Below are positions 36,366-45,570 of a DNA stretch of 64,000 bases, piece after piece. The translations under genes were made by a program, and so were the position numbers. Positions within the stretch are counted from its first letter, which is position 1. Each line of letters opens with the position of its first letter. Source of the DNA: Pseudomonas moorei (lineage in GTDB: Bacteria > Pseudomonadota > Gammaproteobacteria > Pseudomonadales > Pseudomonadaceae); NCBI RefSeq assembly GCF_008801475.1, contig NZ_VZPP01000016.1, forward strand, positions 83,693 to 147,692, in the 5' to 3' direction. The notes beneath the pieces were generated by a model. That model made no database searches. It saw only the letters and a program-made list of their open reading frames with translations, and had not been told where the DNA came from.

Positions 36366-38402
36366 TTACCTCGATAGCTGATTGAGTTCTTGAGAGACGA
36401 CCGGGGTGCCCGTCAATGGCAGGCGCAGGGTGAAGCAGGTGCCCTGGCCGAGGGTGGATTGCACTTCCATCTGTCCCTTATGGTTGTTGGTGATGATGAA
36501 GTACGAAACGGATAACCCGAGACCGGTGCCCTGGCCAATCTCCTTGGTGGTGAAGAACGGCTCGAACGTGCGTTTGCGCACGCTTTCGCTCATGCCGACG
36601 CCGTTGTCTTCGACCTGGATTTCTGCCCAGGGCGGATTGAGCTTGGTACGCAGGATGATCCGTCCCGGTTCGCTGTCGTCTTCGCGCTGGTGAATGGCTT
36701 GGGCGGCGTTTTTCAGCAGGTTGAGCAGTACCTGCTCCAGCTCGTTGGCAGTGCCGGGTACCGGGCCCAGCGCCGGGTCGAACTGGCGAATGATTGCCTG
36801 GCCTTTGAAGTCGAAGCCGATGGCCAGGTCGAAGTCGTTACCGGCGATTTCCACGGCTTGATCAATCAGGGCCGGTAGATCGCAAGGGGCCATTTGGCGA
36901 GTGCTTCGACGACTGAAACTGAGCATGTGGGTCACGATTTTTGCAGCTCGGGCGCCGGCCTGCTGGATGCCGTCGAGCAGCTGTGGTACTTCGCGCGCTT
37001 GCAGGTAGTTATTGACCGTCGACAGTTCGACGCCCACCTGTTCGGCCTGTTCGAGGTTTTTCGGCAAGTCGGGGGACAGGCGTCGACGAATGTTCTGCAC
37101 GTTATGCAGGATCGCGCCCAGCGGGTTGTTGATCTCGTGGGCCATTCCGGCGGCAAGGCCACCGACGGAAAGCATTTTTTCCGACTGCACCATCATTTCT
37201 TCCAGGGACAGGCGCTGAGTGATGTCGTCGATCCGGATCACCACGCCGCGCCCGGCGCCGCCCATCAGCGGGTAGAAGGTCAGGGCGTAGTGCTTGGGTT
37301 CATCGTCCTTGACCCAGGTCACGCGCTCAATCTTCGCCACGGTGTGTTGTTCGACGGTCTGCTTGAGTTGTGGCAGAAACGGCTTGAGCGGTTCAAAGGC
37401 GAGAAAGATTGGCTGGTTCAAGGCTTCATCAAGGCGCGTGCCGGAGAGGGCGCTGGCTTCCTGATTCCACTGCGTTACATAGAGTTGTTCGTCGAGGGCG
37501 ATCAGCGCCGAGGGCATGGAGTCGATGATGCTGTTGAGATAATTCTGAAACCCGGTGAGTTTCTTCTCGATCTTGCTGCGTACCTGGACTTCGAGTTCCA
37601 GTTTGCGGTTTGTGTGTCGGGTTTCTTCGGCCAGACCCTGAGCCTGGTCATAAGCGGCCTGAGAATCATCCCGCGCCCGCTTGAGTTGCTGCTCCCGGGC
37701 TTCGATGCGCGAAAGCATGGTGTTGAACGCTTCGGCGAGACTGCCGATTTCGTCGTGATTACCTCGCGATGCGCGCAGGGAGTAATTCTCTTCCCGTGTC
37801 ACTTGTCGGGAGAGTTCTTCGAGTTGATGGATCGGCTGGGTAATCAGGCGCTTGATCTGCCGGGCGATCACCAGCCATAGCAACACGCTGAAGATCAGTA
37901 TCCCGAGACTGGCGGTCAGGGTGCCGGTATAAAACGCCATTGGCAGTTCGCTGCTGGCCACCAGCAGCAAATGGCCGGGCTCGGTCCCGGGTCGGGGCAG
38001 GGTGATCACTTGATTGCTGCGAAATTCAGTGGCTTGCCAGGCTTCGATGTGTCGGTAACGCTCGGGCAGGTTCAGGTGATCGCCATGTTGTAACTGCGCC
38101 AGACGTTCACCCTTGCCGTCATAGAGCGCGGCTGCCCGCAGCGGGGAATAGCTGTTGAGTTCATTGAGCAGGCGCTCGGCATTTTGTGGCGATTGCAAGG
38201 CATCGGCCACCAGGCTCGGGTTGGACACCAGTCGGCCGATGGTCTGCAGGGCCTGGGGCGCCATGCTTTCCTGGGAGATGTAATACGCGGCGCTGATAAA
38301 GGTCAGGTTGGCGACCAGCAGGACGGTGGTCAACAGCACCAACAGGGCGGCCAGCAGTTTCTGACCGACAGGTAGGTTTTCAAGGCGCTGGCGCAATGGC
38401 AT
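36366..38402 (-). CDS. Membrane sensor histidine kinase with HAMP and PAS domains
   Basis: A 678-aa inner-membrane kinase. Helices at about 15-40 and 160-182 enclose a periplasmic sensor of about 115 residues. HAMP covers about 183-235, a coiled coil 236-285, PAS 285-400, and HisKA contains H422 (GMAHEINNPLGAILHNVQNI). HATPase boxes include LLNLLKNAAQ, VEDNGVGM and GTGLGLSVSYFI. No response regulator gene is adjacent, so the partner is elsewhere. By gene order it corresponds to what I recall as PA4398. It is upstream of and close to the cobalamin adenosyltransferase gene. Confidence 0.9.
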   Translation of the reverse strand: MPLRQRLENLPVGQKLLAALLVLLTTVLLVANLTFISAAYYISQESMAPQALQTIGRLVSNPSLVADALQSPQNAERLLNELNSYSPLRAAALYDGKGERLAQLQHGDHLNLPERYRHIEAWQATEFRSNQVITLPRPGTEPGHLLLVASSELPMAFYTGTLTASLGILIFSVLLWLVIARQIKRLITQPIHQLEELSRQVTREENYSLRASRGNHDEIGSLAEAFNTMLSRIEAREQQLKRARDDSQAAYDQAQGLAEETRHTNRKLELEVQVRSKIEKKLTGFQNYLNSIIDSMPSALIALDEQLYVTQWNQEASALSGTRLDEALNQPIFLAFEPLKPFLPQLKQTVEQHTVAKIERVTWVKDDEPKHYALTFYPLMGGAGRGVVIRIDDITQRLSLEEMMVQSEKMLSVGGLAAGMAHEINNPLGAILHNVQNIRRRLSPDLPKNLEQAEQVGVELSTVNNYLQAREVPQLLDGIQQAGARAAKIVTHMLSFSRRSTRQMAPCDLPALIDQAVEIAGNDFDLAIGFDFKGQAIIRQFDPALGPVPGTANELEQVLLNLLKNAAQAIHQREDDSEPGRIILRTKLNPPWAEIQVEDNGVGMSESVRKRTFEPFFTTKEIGQGTGLGLSVSYFIITNNHKGQMEVQSTLGQGTCFTLRLPLTGTPVVSQELNQLSR

Positions 38403-38447
38403 CGGGTTTATCGCTGCAGAGGAACAAGTGGCCAGCGTAGCCGCTGC

Positions 38448-39365
38448 TCAGTCGCTGGGCAATCCAAGGCTGAGGAGGCGGGCGATCAGCCGCTGTTGCA
38501 ATTGATTGAGGTGCGGCAGGTTCAACTGGTGTCTGTCAGAGGCTTTGCAGGCGTAACCGAGCAAATAACTGATTTCGGTTCGACGTCGGTTGCTCACGTC
38601 CTGATACATCGAGGAATAGTTGGCAGCGGTGGCGAGGATCACCCGCTCCACTTCCTGCTGCAGGTTCTCGGCCGCTGCCGGCTGGCCGCAGCGCTCAAGC
38701 AACTCGGTCAATTCGCCGCAGAGGGTGGCGACTTCGCAGTGATGCTCCAGCAGACCGCCATTGCGGCAATCGTGCAGCACCGTCAGCGGATTGATCGCGC
38801 AGTTGAGCGCCAGCTTGCGCCACAGCCTGGTCAGAATCTCGGTGCTCCACTCATGGGGAATGCCTGCGGCGCTCAAATCATCGAGCCAGATTGGTGCGAC
38901 TGGATGGCCAGCATCGCCGAGCCAGGTAAAGCCGTGTCCGGCGAACACCACGCGCCAATCGCTGTCACGGAAGGCGCCTTCAGTGCTTGACGCGTAAATG
39001 CAGCGTGCCTGCGGTACTTGCGCTGCGACCGCGTCCTGACTGCCCAGGCCGTTCTGTAACAAAATCAGTTCGGCACCGGGGGACAGGCGCGGCGCCAGTT
39101 GCTCCACGGCTTTTTCAGCGTCGTAGGCTTTGCAGGCGACCAACAGGCGATTGATCGGCTCGATACCGTCGGGTGTTTCGGCCGGCACTGGATAGAGTTG
39201 TGCCTCGCCGTGTTCGACCAGGGTCAGTCCGCCTGCCATTTCGTAAGCCTGCAAGCGCGCGGTATCCCGCAGGATCAGTCGCACCGGCAATCCGGCCCGT
39301 GCCAGGCGAGTCGCCCACAACGTGCCAAGGCTTCCGGCCCCCAGGACATGCCAGGTGGTGGACAT
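38448..39365 (-). CDS. panE: 2-dehydropantoate 2-reductase
   Basis: NADPH-dependent ketopantoate reductase of pantothenate and coenzyme A synthesis, 305 aa. The Rossmann motif is VLGAGSLGTLWATRLARAG at the N-terminus. Catalytic-region segments are LLVACKAYDAEKA (Lys) and LWRKLALNCAINPLTVLHDC (Lys and Asn), with a C-terminal helical domain (SSMYQDVSNRRRTEISYL). Divergent from yajQ, 134 bp away; order panE-yajQ as I recall in PAO1. Confidence 0.92.
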   Translation of the reverse strand: MSTTWHVLGAGSLGTLWATRLARAGLPVRLILRDTARLQAYEMAGGLTLVEHGEAQLYPVPAETPDGIEPINRLLVACKAYDAEKAVEQLAPRLSPGAELILLQNGLGSQDAVAAQVPQARCIYASSTEGAFRDSDWRVVFAGHGFTWLGDAGHPVAPIWLDDLSAAGIPHEWSTEILTRLWRKLALNCAINPLTVLHDCRNGGLLEHHCEVATLCGELTELLERCGQPAAAENLQQEVERVILATAANYSSMYQDVSNRRRTEISYLLGYACKASDRHQLNLPHLNQLQQRLIARLLSLGLPSD

Positions 39366-39499
39366 CAGCTTTTTGCTCTGTTTAAGGCGCGCATGGAAGG
39401 CTCACAGTGAATGATGGAAAAGACCCGTTATAATCAGCGCGGATTTTTACCGCAAGCCAGGTGTGCTTCATCGGCGCGCCCATTTATTGGAGAAATTAC

Positions 39500-39985
39500 A
39501 TGCCGTCGTTCGACGTGGTATCCGAACTGGACAAACACGAAGTCACCAACGCGGTCGAAAACGCCGTCAAGGAACTCGATCGTCGTTATGACCTGAAAGG
39601 CAAAGGCAGCTTCGAATTCAAGGAAAAGGACCTGACCGTCAACCTGACCGCCGAAGCGGATTTCCAGCTGGAAGCGATGATTGAGATCCTCAAGCTGTCG
39701 CTGGTCAAGCGCAAGATCGACGTGCAGTGCCTTGAAGTCAAGGATGCGTTTGCATCGGGCAAGTTGATGAAGCAGGAAGCCGTCCTCAAGGAAGGCATCG
39801 ACAAAGAGCTGGCGAAGAAAATCGTCGCTCACGTCAAAGACGCCAAGCTCAAGGTCCAGGCCGCCATTCAGGGTGAGCAAGTGCGCATTACCGGCAAGAA
39901 GCGCGATGACCTGCAGGAGGCCATTGCAGTGCTGCGGGCCAAGGAGTTCGGCATGCCGCTGCAGTTCAACAACTTCCGCGACTGA
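39500..39985 (+). CDS. yajQ: YajQ family nucleotide-binding protein
   Basis: A 161-aa protein of the UPF0234/YajQ family with two RNA-recognition-like ferredoxin folds: MPSFDVVSELDKHEVTNAVE and, in the second half, IQGEQVRITGKKRDDLQEAI. Some members bind c-di-GMP and act as co-regulators; others bind nucleotides. The gene has a GGAGA ribosome site before the ATG at 39500. A frame starting 39 bp earlier is rejected. Confidence 0.93.
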   Translation: MPSFDVVSELDKHEVTNAVENAVKELDRRYDLKGKGSFEFKEKDLTVNLTAEADFQLEAMIEILKLSLVKRKIDVQCLEVKDAFASGKLMKQEAVLKEGIDKELAKKIVAHVKDAKLKVQAAIQGEQVRITGKKRDDLQEAIAVLRAKEFGMPLQFNNFRD

Positions 39986-40122
39986 CGTACAAAGCGGGAA
40001 CCTCTCGGCGTTTTCGGCGTCCGAGGCCCAAGCAACGGTAGAAATGATCGACCTTGAGCGGGTCGGTGATTTCTGCCGTTTATTTTTCGTGTGCCGGATA
40101 GCCGGAATTCAGGAGAACGTAG

Positions 40123-40965
40123 ATGGATTTGAATGCTGAAGTAGACAACCTGGTCAAGGTATCCCAGGCCTGGATCCCGATGATCATGGAGTACGGCAGT
40201 CGAGTGTTGCTGGCTGTGATCACCCTGGCCATTGGCTGGTGGCTGATCAACAAGGTCACGCAAAAACTCGGCGGCCTCCTGGCCCTGCGCAATGCCGATC
40301 TGGCCCTGCAGGGATTTATCAGTAGCCTGGCGAACATCATTCTCAAAATTCTGCTGATCGTCAGCGTGGCGTCGATGATCGGCGTGGAAACCACTTCGTT
40401 CGTGGCGGCGATCGGTGCGGCCGGTCTGGCGATCGGTCTGGCATTGCAGGGCAGCCTGGCAAACTTCGCGGGTGGCGTGCTGATTCTGTTGTTCCGGCCG
40501 TTCCGAATCGGTGACTGGATTGAAGCCCAAGGTGTCGCTGGTACTGTCGACAGCATCCAGATTTTCCACACCGTGCTGCGAACAGGTGACAACAAGACGA
40601 TCATCGTGCCAAACGGTAATCTTTCGAACGGTATCATTACCAACACCAACCGGCAGCCGACACGCAAAGTCGTGTTTGATGTGGGTGTTGATTACGAGGC
40701 GGACTTGCAAAAGGCCCGTCAAGTATTGCTGGACCTTGCTAAAGATCCGCGTGTTTTGGTAGATCCTGCACCACAGGCAGTGATTTCGACGTTGGGTGAC
40801 AGTTCGATCACGGTTTCCCTGCGAGTGTGGGTAAAAACAGCGGATTATTGGGATGTGATGTTCATGTTTAACGAGCAGTCCCGTGATCGTTTGAAAAAGG
40901 CCGGTATCGATATTCCATTTCCACAGCGGGTTGTTCGTGTGGTTCAGGAGTCTGCAGTGCAGTGA
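40123..40965 (+). CDS. mscS: Small-conductance mechanosensitive channel
   Basis: A 280-aa inner-membrane tension-gated channel that relieves osmotic downshock. Three TM helices; the pore helix TM3 is easily read as GAAGLAIGLALQGSLANFAG, followed by GGVLILLFRPF. The beta domain contains PNGNLSNGIITN and the C-terminal alpha/beta domain follows. Length equals E. coli MscS within a few residues. Single gene downstream of yajQ. Confidence 0.95.
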   Translation: MDLNAEVDNLVKVSQAWIPMIMEYGSRVLLAVITLAIGWWLINKVTQKLGGLLALRNADLALQGFISSLANIILKILLIVSVASMIGVETTSFVAAIGAAGLAIGLALQGSLANFAGGVLILLFRPFRIGDWIEAQGVAGTVDSIQIFHTVLRTGDNKTIIVPNGNLSNGIITNTNRQPTRKVVFDVGVDYEADLQKARQVLLDLAKDPRVLVDPAPQAVISTLGDSSITVSLRVWVKTADYWDVMFMFNEQSRDRLKKAGIDIPFPQRVVRVVQESAVQ

Positions 40966-41050
40966 TGGAGCTTTGCATTACCGCCTGACTTTAAAGTCAG
41001 GCGCGTATTGAAAGAGATTCTTTAGTGAGCTGTACCAGAAACAACGAAAA

Positions 41051-41079
41051 AGGCCCATCCGAAGATGGGCCTTTTTTTG
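41051..41079. terminator. Terminator between mscS and oprD
   Basis: AGGCCCATC / GATGGGCCT stem, 4-base loop, A-tract on the left and T-tract on the right. It serves oprD on the minus strand and possibly mscS. Confidence 0.88.
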
Positions 41080-41104
41080 ATTACCGCGAACTAACTTTCT
41101 GTGA

Positions 41105-42433
41105 TCACAGAATGTTGAGCGGGTAGTCGGTGATCAGGCGGAACTCAGAGATATCGCCTTCGCCTTCGTCAGCGTTGGCAGAGTGCCATGCTTGACGGAT
41201 GCGGAACGACAGATCCTTGGCTGGGCCGGACTGGATCACGTACTTGGCTTCAACGTTGGTTTCGTGGTGTTTGCCGTCTGCACCGTACAGACCGGTGTAG
41301 GTGCTGTTCGATGGAGTATGGGTGCCGTCGATATTCCAACCATCCACGTAACGGACCATGAAGCTCAGGCCTGGTACGCCGTATTCGGCCATTTTCAGGT
41401 CGTAACGGGCTTGTACCGACTTCTCGCCAGGGGCGTTGAAGTCAGAGTACTGAATGGAGTTGGCGAGGAAGATCGAATCGCCGCCGCGGTTGTTTTTACC
41501 CACACCGATGTAGTCGAACGGGGTATCGCCGTTAACCTTCTGGAAGGCCAGGGTGAAGGTGTGAGCTTTCAGGAACGAGTAAGCAGCAGCCAGGGAGTAG
41601 GCGGTGTTGCTGATGTCGCCTGCTTTAGCGCTACCGGTATCCTTGGTGTTGTAGATGTTACCGTCGAAGTTCAGCGACTGGTCGCCGCCCAGTGCGAGGG
41701 TGTAGTTCGCATTGGCGTAGTACTGGTTCCAGACGTCTTCCAGTTTGGCGCCGTACAGCGAGACGCTCAGGTCTTCGTTGATGCCGTACTTGCCACCGAA
41801 GTAGTCGATGGAGTTGGCTTTCACGCCAGCGTAGGTTGCCCACAGGTCGCCGTCACGGGCGTTGCTGTCCTGGCTGGTCGCCGAGTAGAAGTGGCCAGCT
41901 TCGAGGTCGAGGTCTTTGACTTCGCTGCTCTGCAGTTGGAGACCGCTTGCAGTTTGGTGAAGGATGCGGGAGCCGCCAACAGCGAACACTGGAGCAGTGC
42001 TTGGCTGCATGTCGCCGATTTTCAGCTCGGTCTTGGAGATGCGGAACTTGGCGGCAGCGCCGGCTTTGCCCTGGCTGTTGTTGACTTCGCCATCATTGCC
42101 GACGGTCATGTTGCCCGAGCCCGAATACTTGTCGGAGCCGTCCAGCTTAATGGCCAGTTGGCCCCAAGCATCAACGCCAACACCGATCAGACCTTGGGTG
42201 TAGCCAGAGCTGAAGTTGCCTTGAATGCCCTGGGTCCAGTCTTTGTCGTCGGTTGCGCCGTTTTCCTTGTTACGGTTGTAGTAGTAGTTGCGTACCAGCA
42301 AGTCGAGCTTGCTGTCTTCAACGATACCTTTGGCTTCTGCCTGGTCGCTCACGAAAGGTGCGGCTACTGCCAACTGAGTACTGGCTGCTGCTGCAACTGC
42401 CAGTGCGATCATGCTCCACTTCATCACGCGCAT
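41105..42433 (-). CDS. oprD: OprD-family outer-membrane porin
   Basis: Basic amino-acid/dipeptide-type outer-membrane channel, 442 aa. The signal peptide is MRVMKWSMIALAVAAAASTQ and runs to about residue 25 (VAAPFVS); an 18-strand barrel follows. Diagnostic OprD stretches are DLLVRNYYYNRNK, DWTQGIQG, AVGGSRILHQTASGLQLQSS, GKHHETNVEAKYVIQSGP and FRLITDYPLNIL at the end. AAGGAG stands nine bases upstream. The gene order with the HIT protein, slyX, the cold-shock protein and aspS suggests orthology with PA0958 oprD. In P. aeruginosa this is the carbapenem entry porin; the P. fluorescens substrate is unknown. Confidence 0.9.
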   Translation of the reverse strand: MRVMKWSMIALAVAAAASTQLAVAAPFVSDQAEAKGIVEDSKLDLLVRNYYYNRNKENGATDDKDWTQGIQGNFSSGYTQGLIGVGVDAWGQLAIKLDGSDKYSGSGNMTVGNDGEVNNSQGKAGAAAKFRISKTELKIGDMQPSTAPVFAVGGSRILHQTASGLQLQSSEVKDLDLEAGHFYSATSQDSNARDGDLWATYAGVKANSIDYFGGKYGINEDLSVSLYGAKLEDVWNQYYANANYTLALGGDQSLNFDGNIYNTKDTGSAKAGDISNTAYSLAAAYSFLKAHTFTLAFQKVNGDTPFDYIGVGKNNRGGDSIFLANSIQYSDFNAPGEKSVQARYDLKMAEYGVPGLSFMVRYVDGWNIDGTHTPSNSTYTGLYGADGKHHETNVEAKYVIQSGPAKDLSFRIRQAWHSANADEGEGDISEFRLITDYPLNIL

Positions 42434-43340
42434 CGTGATTTGCTCCTTTGGTTTTAGAAGAGTGCTGCCGTCCCACCTGTTTTATTATCTGGGCGGCTCT
42501 TTCTTTTTGTGTCGGCGCAAACTTATATCACGCCGACAATATTGGCGATACTTGCGCATCTAACCTTTCAGCTTCTTTACGACCCTGTCGCGATCAGCTT
42601 GCTAGATGTCGCAAATTTACAGCCCCGATGCAACAGGACTGACAACTATAATGCTGTTTCTACGCTTTAGCATCGGTAAAAAGAGTCCCTGGTGAAACGT
42701 TTGAATCTCCATCGGGCTACCTGCCACTGTTTTTTTTTGGTCCCAAGGTTCCCACTTCCAGCGGTGCCCTTATAGACGATGTGGGTGTGAATGCAACAAG
42801 CGTGCACAAATCAGCTTATTGCTGAAGTTTTTTTCTGGTTGCCTGCCTGGTCCTGTAAAAACCTCATAAAACCGGGGTCTCATGCTTCTGTTGTTTGAGC
42901 TTGACGTCACGGTTTACATCGTGTTGTACCGTCATTTCCGGCGACGTGACAACCAAAAACGTTACCGGTTCACCCCGCCGTTGGGTAATTGGCGGATGTC
43001 GAAGCAATCAGCGTAGACGCATTGTGCGATTTCGGTGCAAAAAAATTCATTCGCTGTACTGAATTCATACAATGGTGTGTTTGCCACAGTCGGGACGAAT
43101 CGTTGGTTGTTAGTCATTTCAGCGATTTTGGTCGAGGTATCGGATCAGTAATGGTGCGTATCGACAGGAAATGTCTCATCTCGGGGCGGGCATGCTGTGA
43201 TTGGCAACTCCTCGATGGGGTCCGGCGTGGGTTCGTCGTGAAGCCGGCGGCGTTCGCGAGTATGCTGCCGTCCAGTCGCTTGGTGCGCGATCTTTCGGGA
43301 TGGACGCTAAGCTGAAAAATGATGACCGGGAGTGCGCGCA
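42434..43340. other. 907-bp non-coding region upstream of oprD
   Basis: No convincing gene in either strand; the longest plus-strand frame (42989-43315) has no ribosome site and poor codon use. It holds the oprD control region. A small hairpin TCAGC-TTATT-GCTGA followed by AGTTTTTTT (42811-42834, plus strand) could end a small RNA reading rightwards, but the stem is only 5 bp. Confidence 0.45.
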
Positions 43341-43766
43341 GTGTTTGCTTTAGATTCACGACTTCAACAAGACACGTTACCGATTGGCGATTTCCCATTG
43401 TGCCGATTGCTCTTGTCCAACGATTCGAACTATCCCTGGTTCATCCTGGTGCCTCGCCGTGACGATATCAGTGAGATATTTCAGTTGGATGCCGCCGATC
43501 AGCTGCTGCTTTGGCAGGAAACCACTGCGCTGGCAGAACTGCTCAAGGATGCCTTTAGTGCGGACAAGTTGAACGTTGCAGCCTTGGGTAATGTGGTCAG
43601 TCAGTTACACATGCATGTGATCGTGCGTAAACATGGGGATGTCGCCTGGCCGGCTCCGGTCTGGGGCAAGCAACCGGCCAAGCCTTACAATGCCGAGCAG
43701 GTCGCGGCGATTCGTGAAAGGTTGCGTCTGCTTTTAACCGACAATTTTACGTTTGTGGAGGGCTGA
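43341..43766 (+). CDS. HIT-domain protein
   Basis: A 141-aa histidine-triad-superfamily protein (nucleotide hydrolase/transferase fold). The active-site run is VVSQLHMHVIVR, which fits HxHxHxx with Gln in place of the first His; the middle, catalytic His is kept. A conserved NYPWFILVPRRDDISEIFQL precedes it. The GTG at 43341 is used because GGGAG lies 8 bases before it, while a GTG at 43332 would overlap that site. It is followed after 3 bp by slyX. The substrate is unknown. Confidence 0.87.
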   Translation: MFALDSRLQQDTLPIGDFPLCRLLLSNDSNYPWFILVPRRDDISEIFQLDAADQLLLWQETTALAELLKDAFSADKLNVAALGNVVSQLHMHVIVRKHGDVAWPAPVWGKQPAKPYNAEQVAAIRERLRLLLTDNFTFVEG

Positions 43767-43769
43767 GTC

Positions 43770-43976
43770 ATGAGCCTGGAAGAGCGCGTTACCGACCTTG
43801 AGAGCCGCCTGGCGTTTCAGGATGACACCATCCAGGCATTGAATGATGTGCTGGTAACGCAGCAGCGGGTGTTGGAACGCCTTCAGTTGCAGATGGCCGC
43901 ACTGCTCAAGCGTCAGGAAGAAATGGTCGGTCAGTTCGAGTCTTTCGAGGAAGAGGCGCCACCACCGCATTATTAA
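43770..43976 (+). CDS. slyX: SlyX family protein
   Basis: A 68-aa coiled-coil protein: MSLEERVTDLESRLAFQDDT, then heptads to about residue 55 and the typical C-terminal PPPHY. SlyX is widespread in gammaproteobacteria and its function is unknown. It directly follows the HIT gene and is ended by a strong hairpin. Confidence 0.93.
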   Translation: MSLEERVTDLESRLAFQDDTIQALNDVLVTQQRVLERLQLQMAALLKRQEEMVGQFESFEEEAPPPHY

Positions 43977-43987
43977 GTGTGCGGGCA

Positions 43988-44028
43988 ATAAAAAACCGCG
44001 AACAGCCTGGCTGTCCGCGGTTTTTTTG
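43988..44028. terminator. Terminator between slyX and the membrane CSD gene
   Basis: An inverted repeat built around AACCGCG / CGCGGTT, extended inward by ACAGCC / GGCTGT, with an A-tract on the left and T7 on the right. It serves both convergent genes. Confidence 0.88.
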
Positions 44029-44037
44029 TGCCTTGAA

Positions 44038-44640
44038 TCAGCGTCGCGGAAGTGCGGCGATGACATCTTCGGCTTGCAGACCTTTGTCACGGTTCATGAC
44101 GGAGAATTCCACGCGCTGGCCCTCGACCAGGACGCGGTGACCTTCGCCGCGAATGGCCCGGAAGTGAACGAAAATATCGTCGCCGGAATCGCGGGAAATA
44201 AAGCCGAAGCCTTTGGAGGTGTTGAACCACTTGACGGTGCCGGTATCACGGTTGCTCATGTCATAGCTAGGCGATGCAGCGGCGGGTGAAGATTTGTAGA
44301 AGCTGACGGCCAGATGCAGGACAACGGCAATCAGGGCGGCTACCAGGCTAAACAAAACAGCAGGTTGGCCGGCAATCACCGGCATCGGCGCAATCAGAGT
44401 GAGGGTTTGCAGGACGACAGCCAGAACCAGCAAGGCGCTGACCAGGTTTTGCAACTGATGGCGCGGGCCTTTGTTCCAGTTAGGGATAACAGGAGCGAGA
44501 GTCAGGTTTAGCAGGCCGAAAAAGGCCAGGTACAGTGCATCGGGTTGTTGCAGGTAGGGTGCAGCTTCAGATCGCAGGCTAGGGATGAAGGACAGCAGCA
44601 GAGCCGCTGCGCCCATTAGCAGGTGGACGATTTTCAACAT
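44038..44640 (-). CDS. Membrane-anchored cold-shock-domain protein
   Basis: A 200-aa protein with an N-terminal membrane part of about four hydrophobic segments (residues 3-20, about 35-52, 65-85, 93-112) and a C-terminal cold-shock domain from about 130. That domain holds RNP1 (KGFGFISRD) and RNP2 (DIFVHFRAI), so it should bind single-stranded RNA or DNA. CSD proteins are usually soluble, so the fusion implies RNA binding at the inner membrane. I recall a cold-shock gene (PA0961) in this place. Divergent from the RHH gene. Confidence 0.85.
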   Translation of the reverse strand: MLKIVHLLMGAAALLLSFIPSLRSEAAPYLQQPDALYLAFFGLLNLTLAPVIPNWNKGPRHQLQNLVSALLVLAVVLQTLTLIAPMPVIAGQPAVLFSLVAALIAVVLHLAVSFYKSSPAAASPSYDMSNRDTGTVKWFNTSKGFGFISRDSGDDIFVHFRAIRGEGHRVLVEGQRVEFSVMNRDKGLQAEDVIAALPRR

Positions 44641-45095
44641 TTTGATTAACTCACGTTAAGACGGATCACAAGGAAGAGCTGTTGGAATACGGTTCGCTTC
44701 AGAACAATAAGAGGCGTTAGGCACGTACCCGGTATCAGCCTATGCGCAGCACCCGGTAAATATAGGCGCAAGCGACACGCTCCCTATTTAACAGCAAAGC
44801 CGGTAGCTACTCAAATCAGGGAGTCCAGCGGTGCAACGGCGGCGAAGTCCTGCAGGTGTGGTTCGCGCGCTGTCCTCTCTTTCACTAGGCAAAATGCCCT
44901 GATCGTTGAGTGATTCATGCACGGTGGGCGTAGGAAAAAGTCCGGAGTAGGACCCGCTCCGCGATCTGCCCTCCATTGTTGGCTTATCCTACGAGGATGG
45001 TCATAAAGTCATCTGGATATAACTTTGTCCTCGCGGTTTTATAAGCAGGTAGATGTGCTTATGGAGACCAGGGATGGCAAAGGAGTGTCAACGGT
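44641..45095. other. 455-bp intergenic region
   Basis: No gene supported on either strand. It carries the promoters of the membrane cold-shock-domain gene and the RHH gene. CGTAGGAAAAAGTCC at 44930 and ATCCTACGAGGATGG at about 44988-45002 contain small dyads (for instance ATCCTACGAGGAT), not resolved further. Confidence 0.4.
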
Positions 45096-45434
45096 ATGGT
45101 TTATGAAGACAGGCAAAGCGAGGAGAGGGTCGGTCCGCACAAGGATATAAGGATTGATCCGTTTGTCAGTGAATTCGATATGGGGCTGGCCCAGCCCTTG
45201 GCCCGGTCGGTGCGGCTGAATGGCTTTGCCACCTGTTTGCGACTGGAGCAGGTTTACTGGGATATTTTGGGTGAGATGGCCAAAGTCAATCATTGCTCGG
45301 TCAGTGCGCTGTTGTCCCATGTGGATCGAGAAGTGCATTTGCGTCATGGCGGGGTGAAGAATTTCAGCGCCCTGGTGCGGGTTGTCTGTGTTGTACACAG
45401 CCTTAAGGAAGGGAGTTGCGAAGTCGTGGCTTAG
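45096..45434 (+). CDS. Ribbon-helix-helix (RHH_4-like) protein
   Basis: A 112-aa protein whose middle matches the RHH_4 type: ARSVRLNGFATCLRLEQVYW, then DILGEMAKVNHCSVSALLSH and NFSALVRVVCV. RHH proteins bind DNA as dimers through the beta-strand, here RSVRLNGFA. Targets are unknown. AGGAG lies 11 bases before the ATG. It is monocistronic, with a promoter for the next gene beginning after its stop. Confidence 0.72.
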   Translation: MVYEDRQSEERVGPHKDIRIDPFVSEFDMGLAQPLARSVRLNGFATCLRLEQVYWDILGEMAKVNHCSVSALLSHVDREVHLRHGGVKNFSALVRVVCVVHSLKEGSCEVVA

Positions 45435-45480
45435 CCATGGCAGTGAAATTGGCGGAGTGTCGATCTGTGCAGTCTTACGG

Positions 45481-45509
45481 CTGCACAGGCTGCATTTAAT
45501 GGATATAAT
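45481..45509 (+). promoter_or_regulatory. Sigma-70 promoter of the fmdB-like/aspS unit
   Basis: TATAAT at 45504 is a perfect -10 hexamer; CTGCAC 17 bp upstream is a weak -35. Transcription would start about 55 bases before the fmdB-like ATG. Confidence 0.6.
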
Positions 45510-45570
45510 CCCGCTCTTTGCCGCCAAACCCAGTGTGTGCGGTAGTAATCTGATCACCGAGACAACCCCC

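Noticed and set aside
42989..43315. Possible 108-aa gene upstream of the HIT gene
   Set aside because: No ribosome site, atypical codons and no recognisable motif. The region is more likely regulatory.
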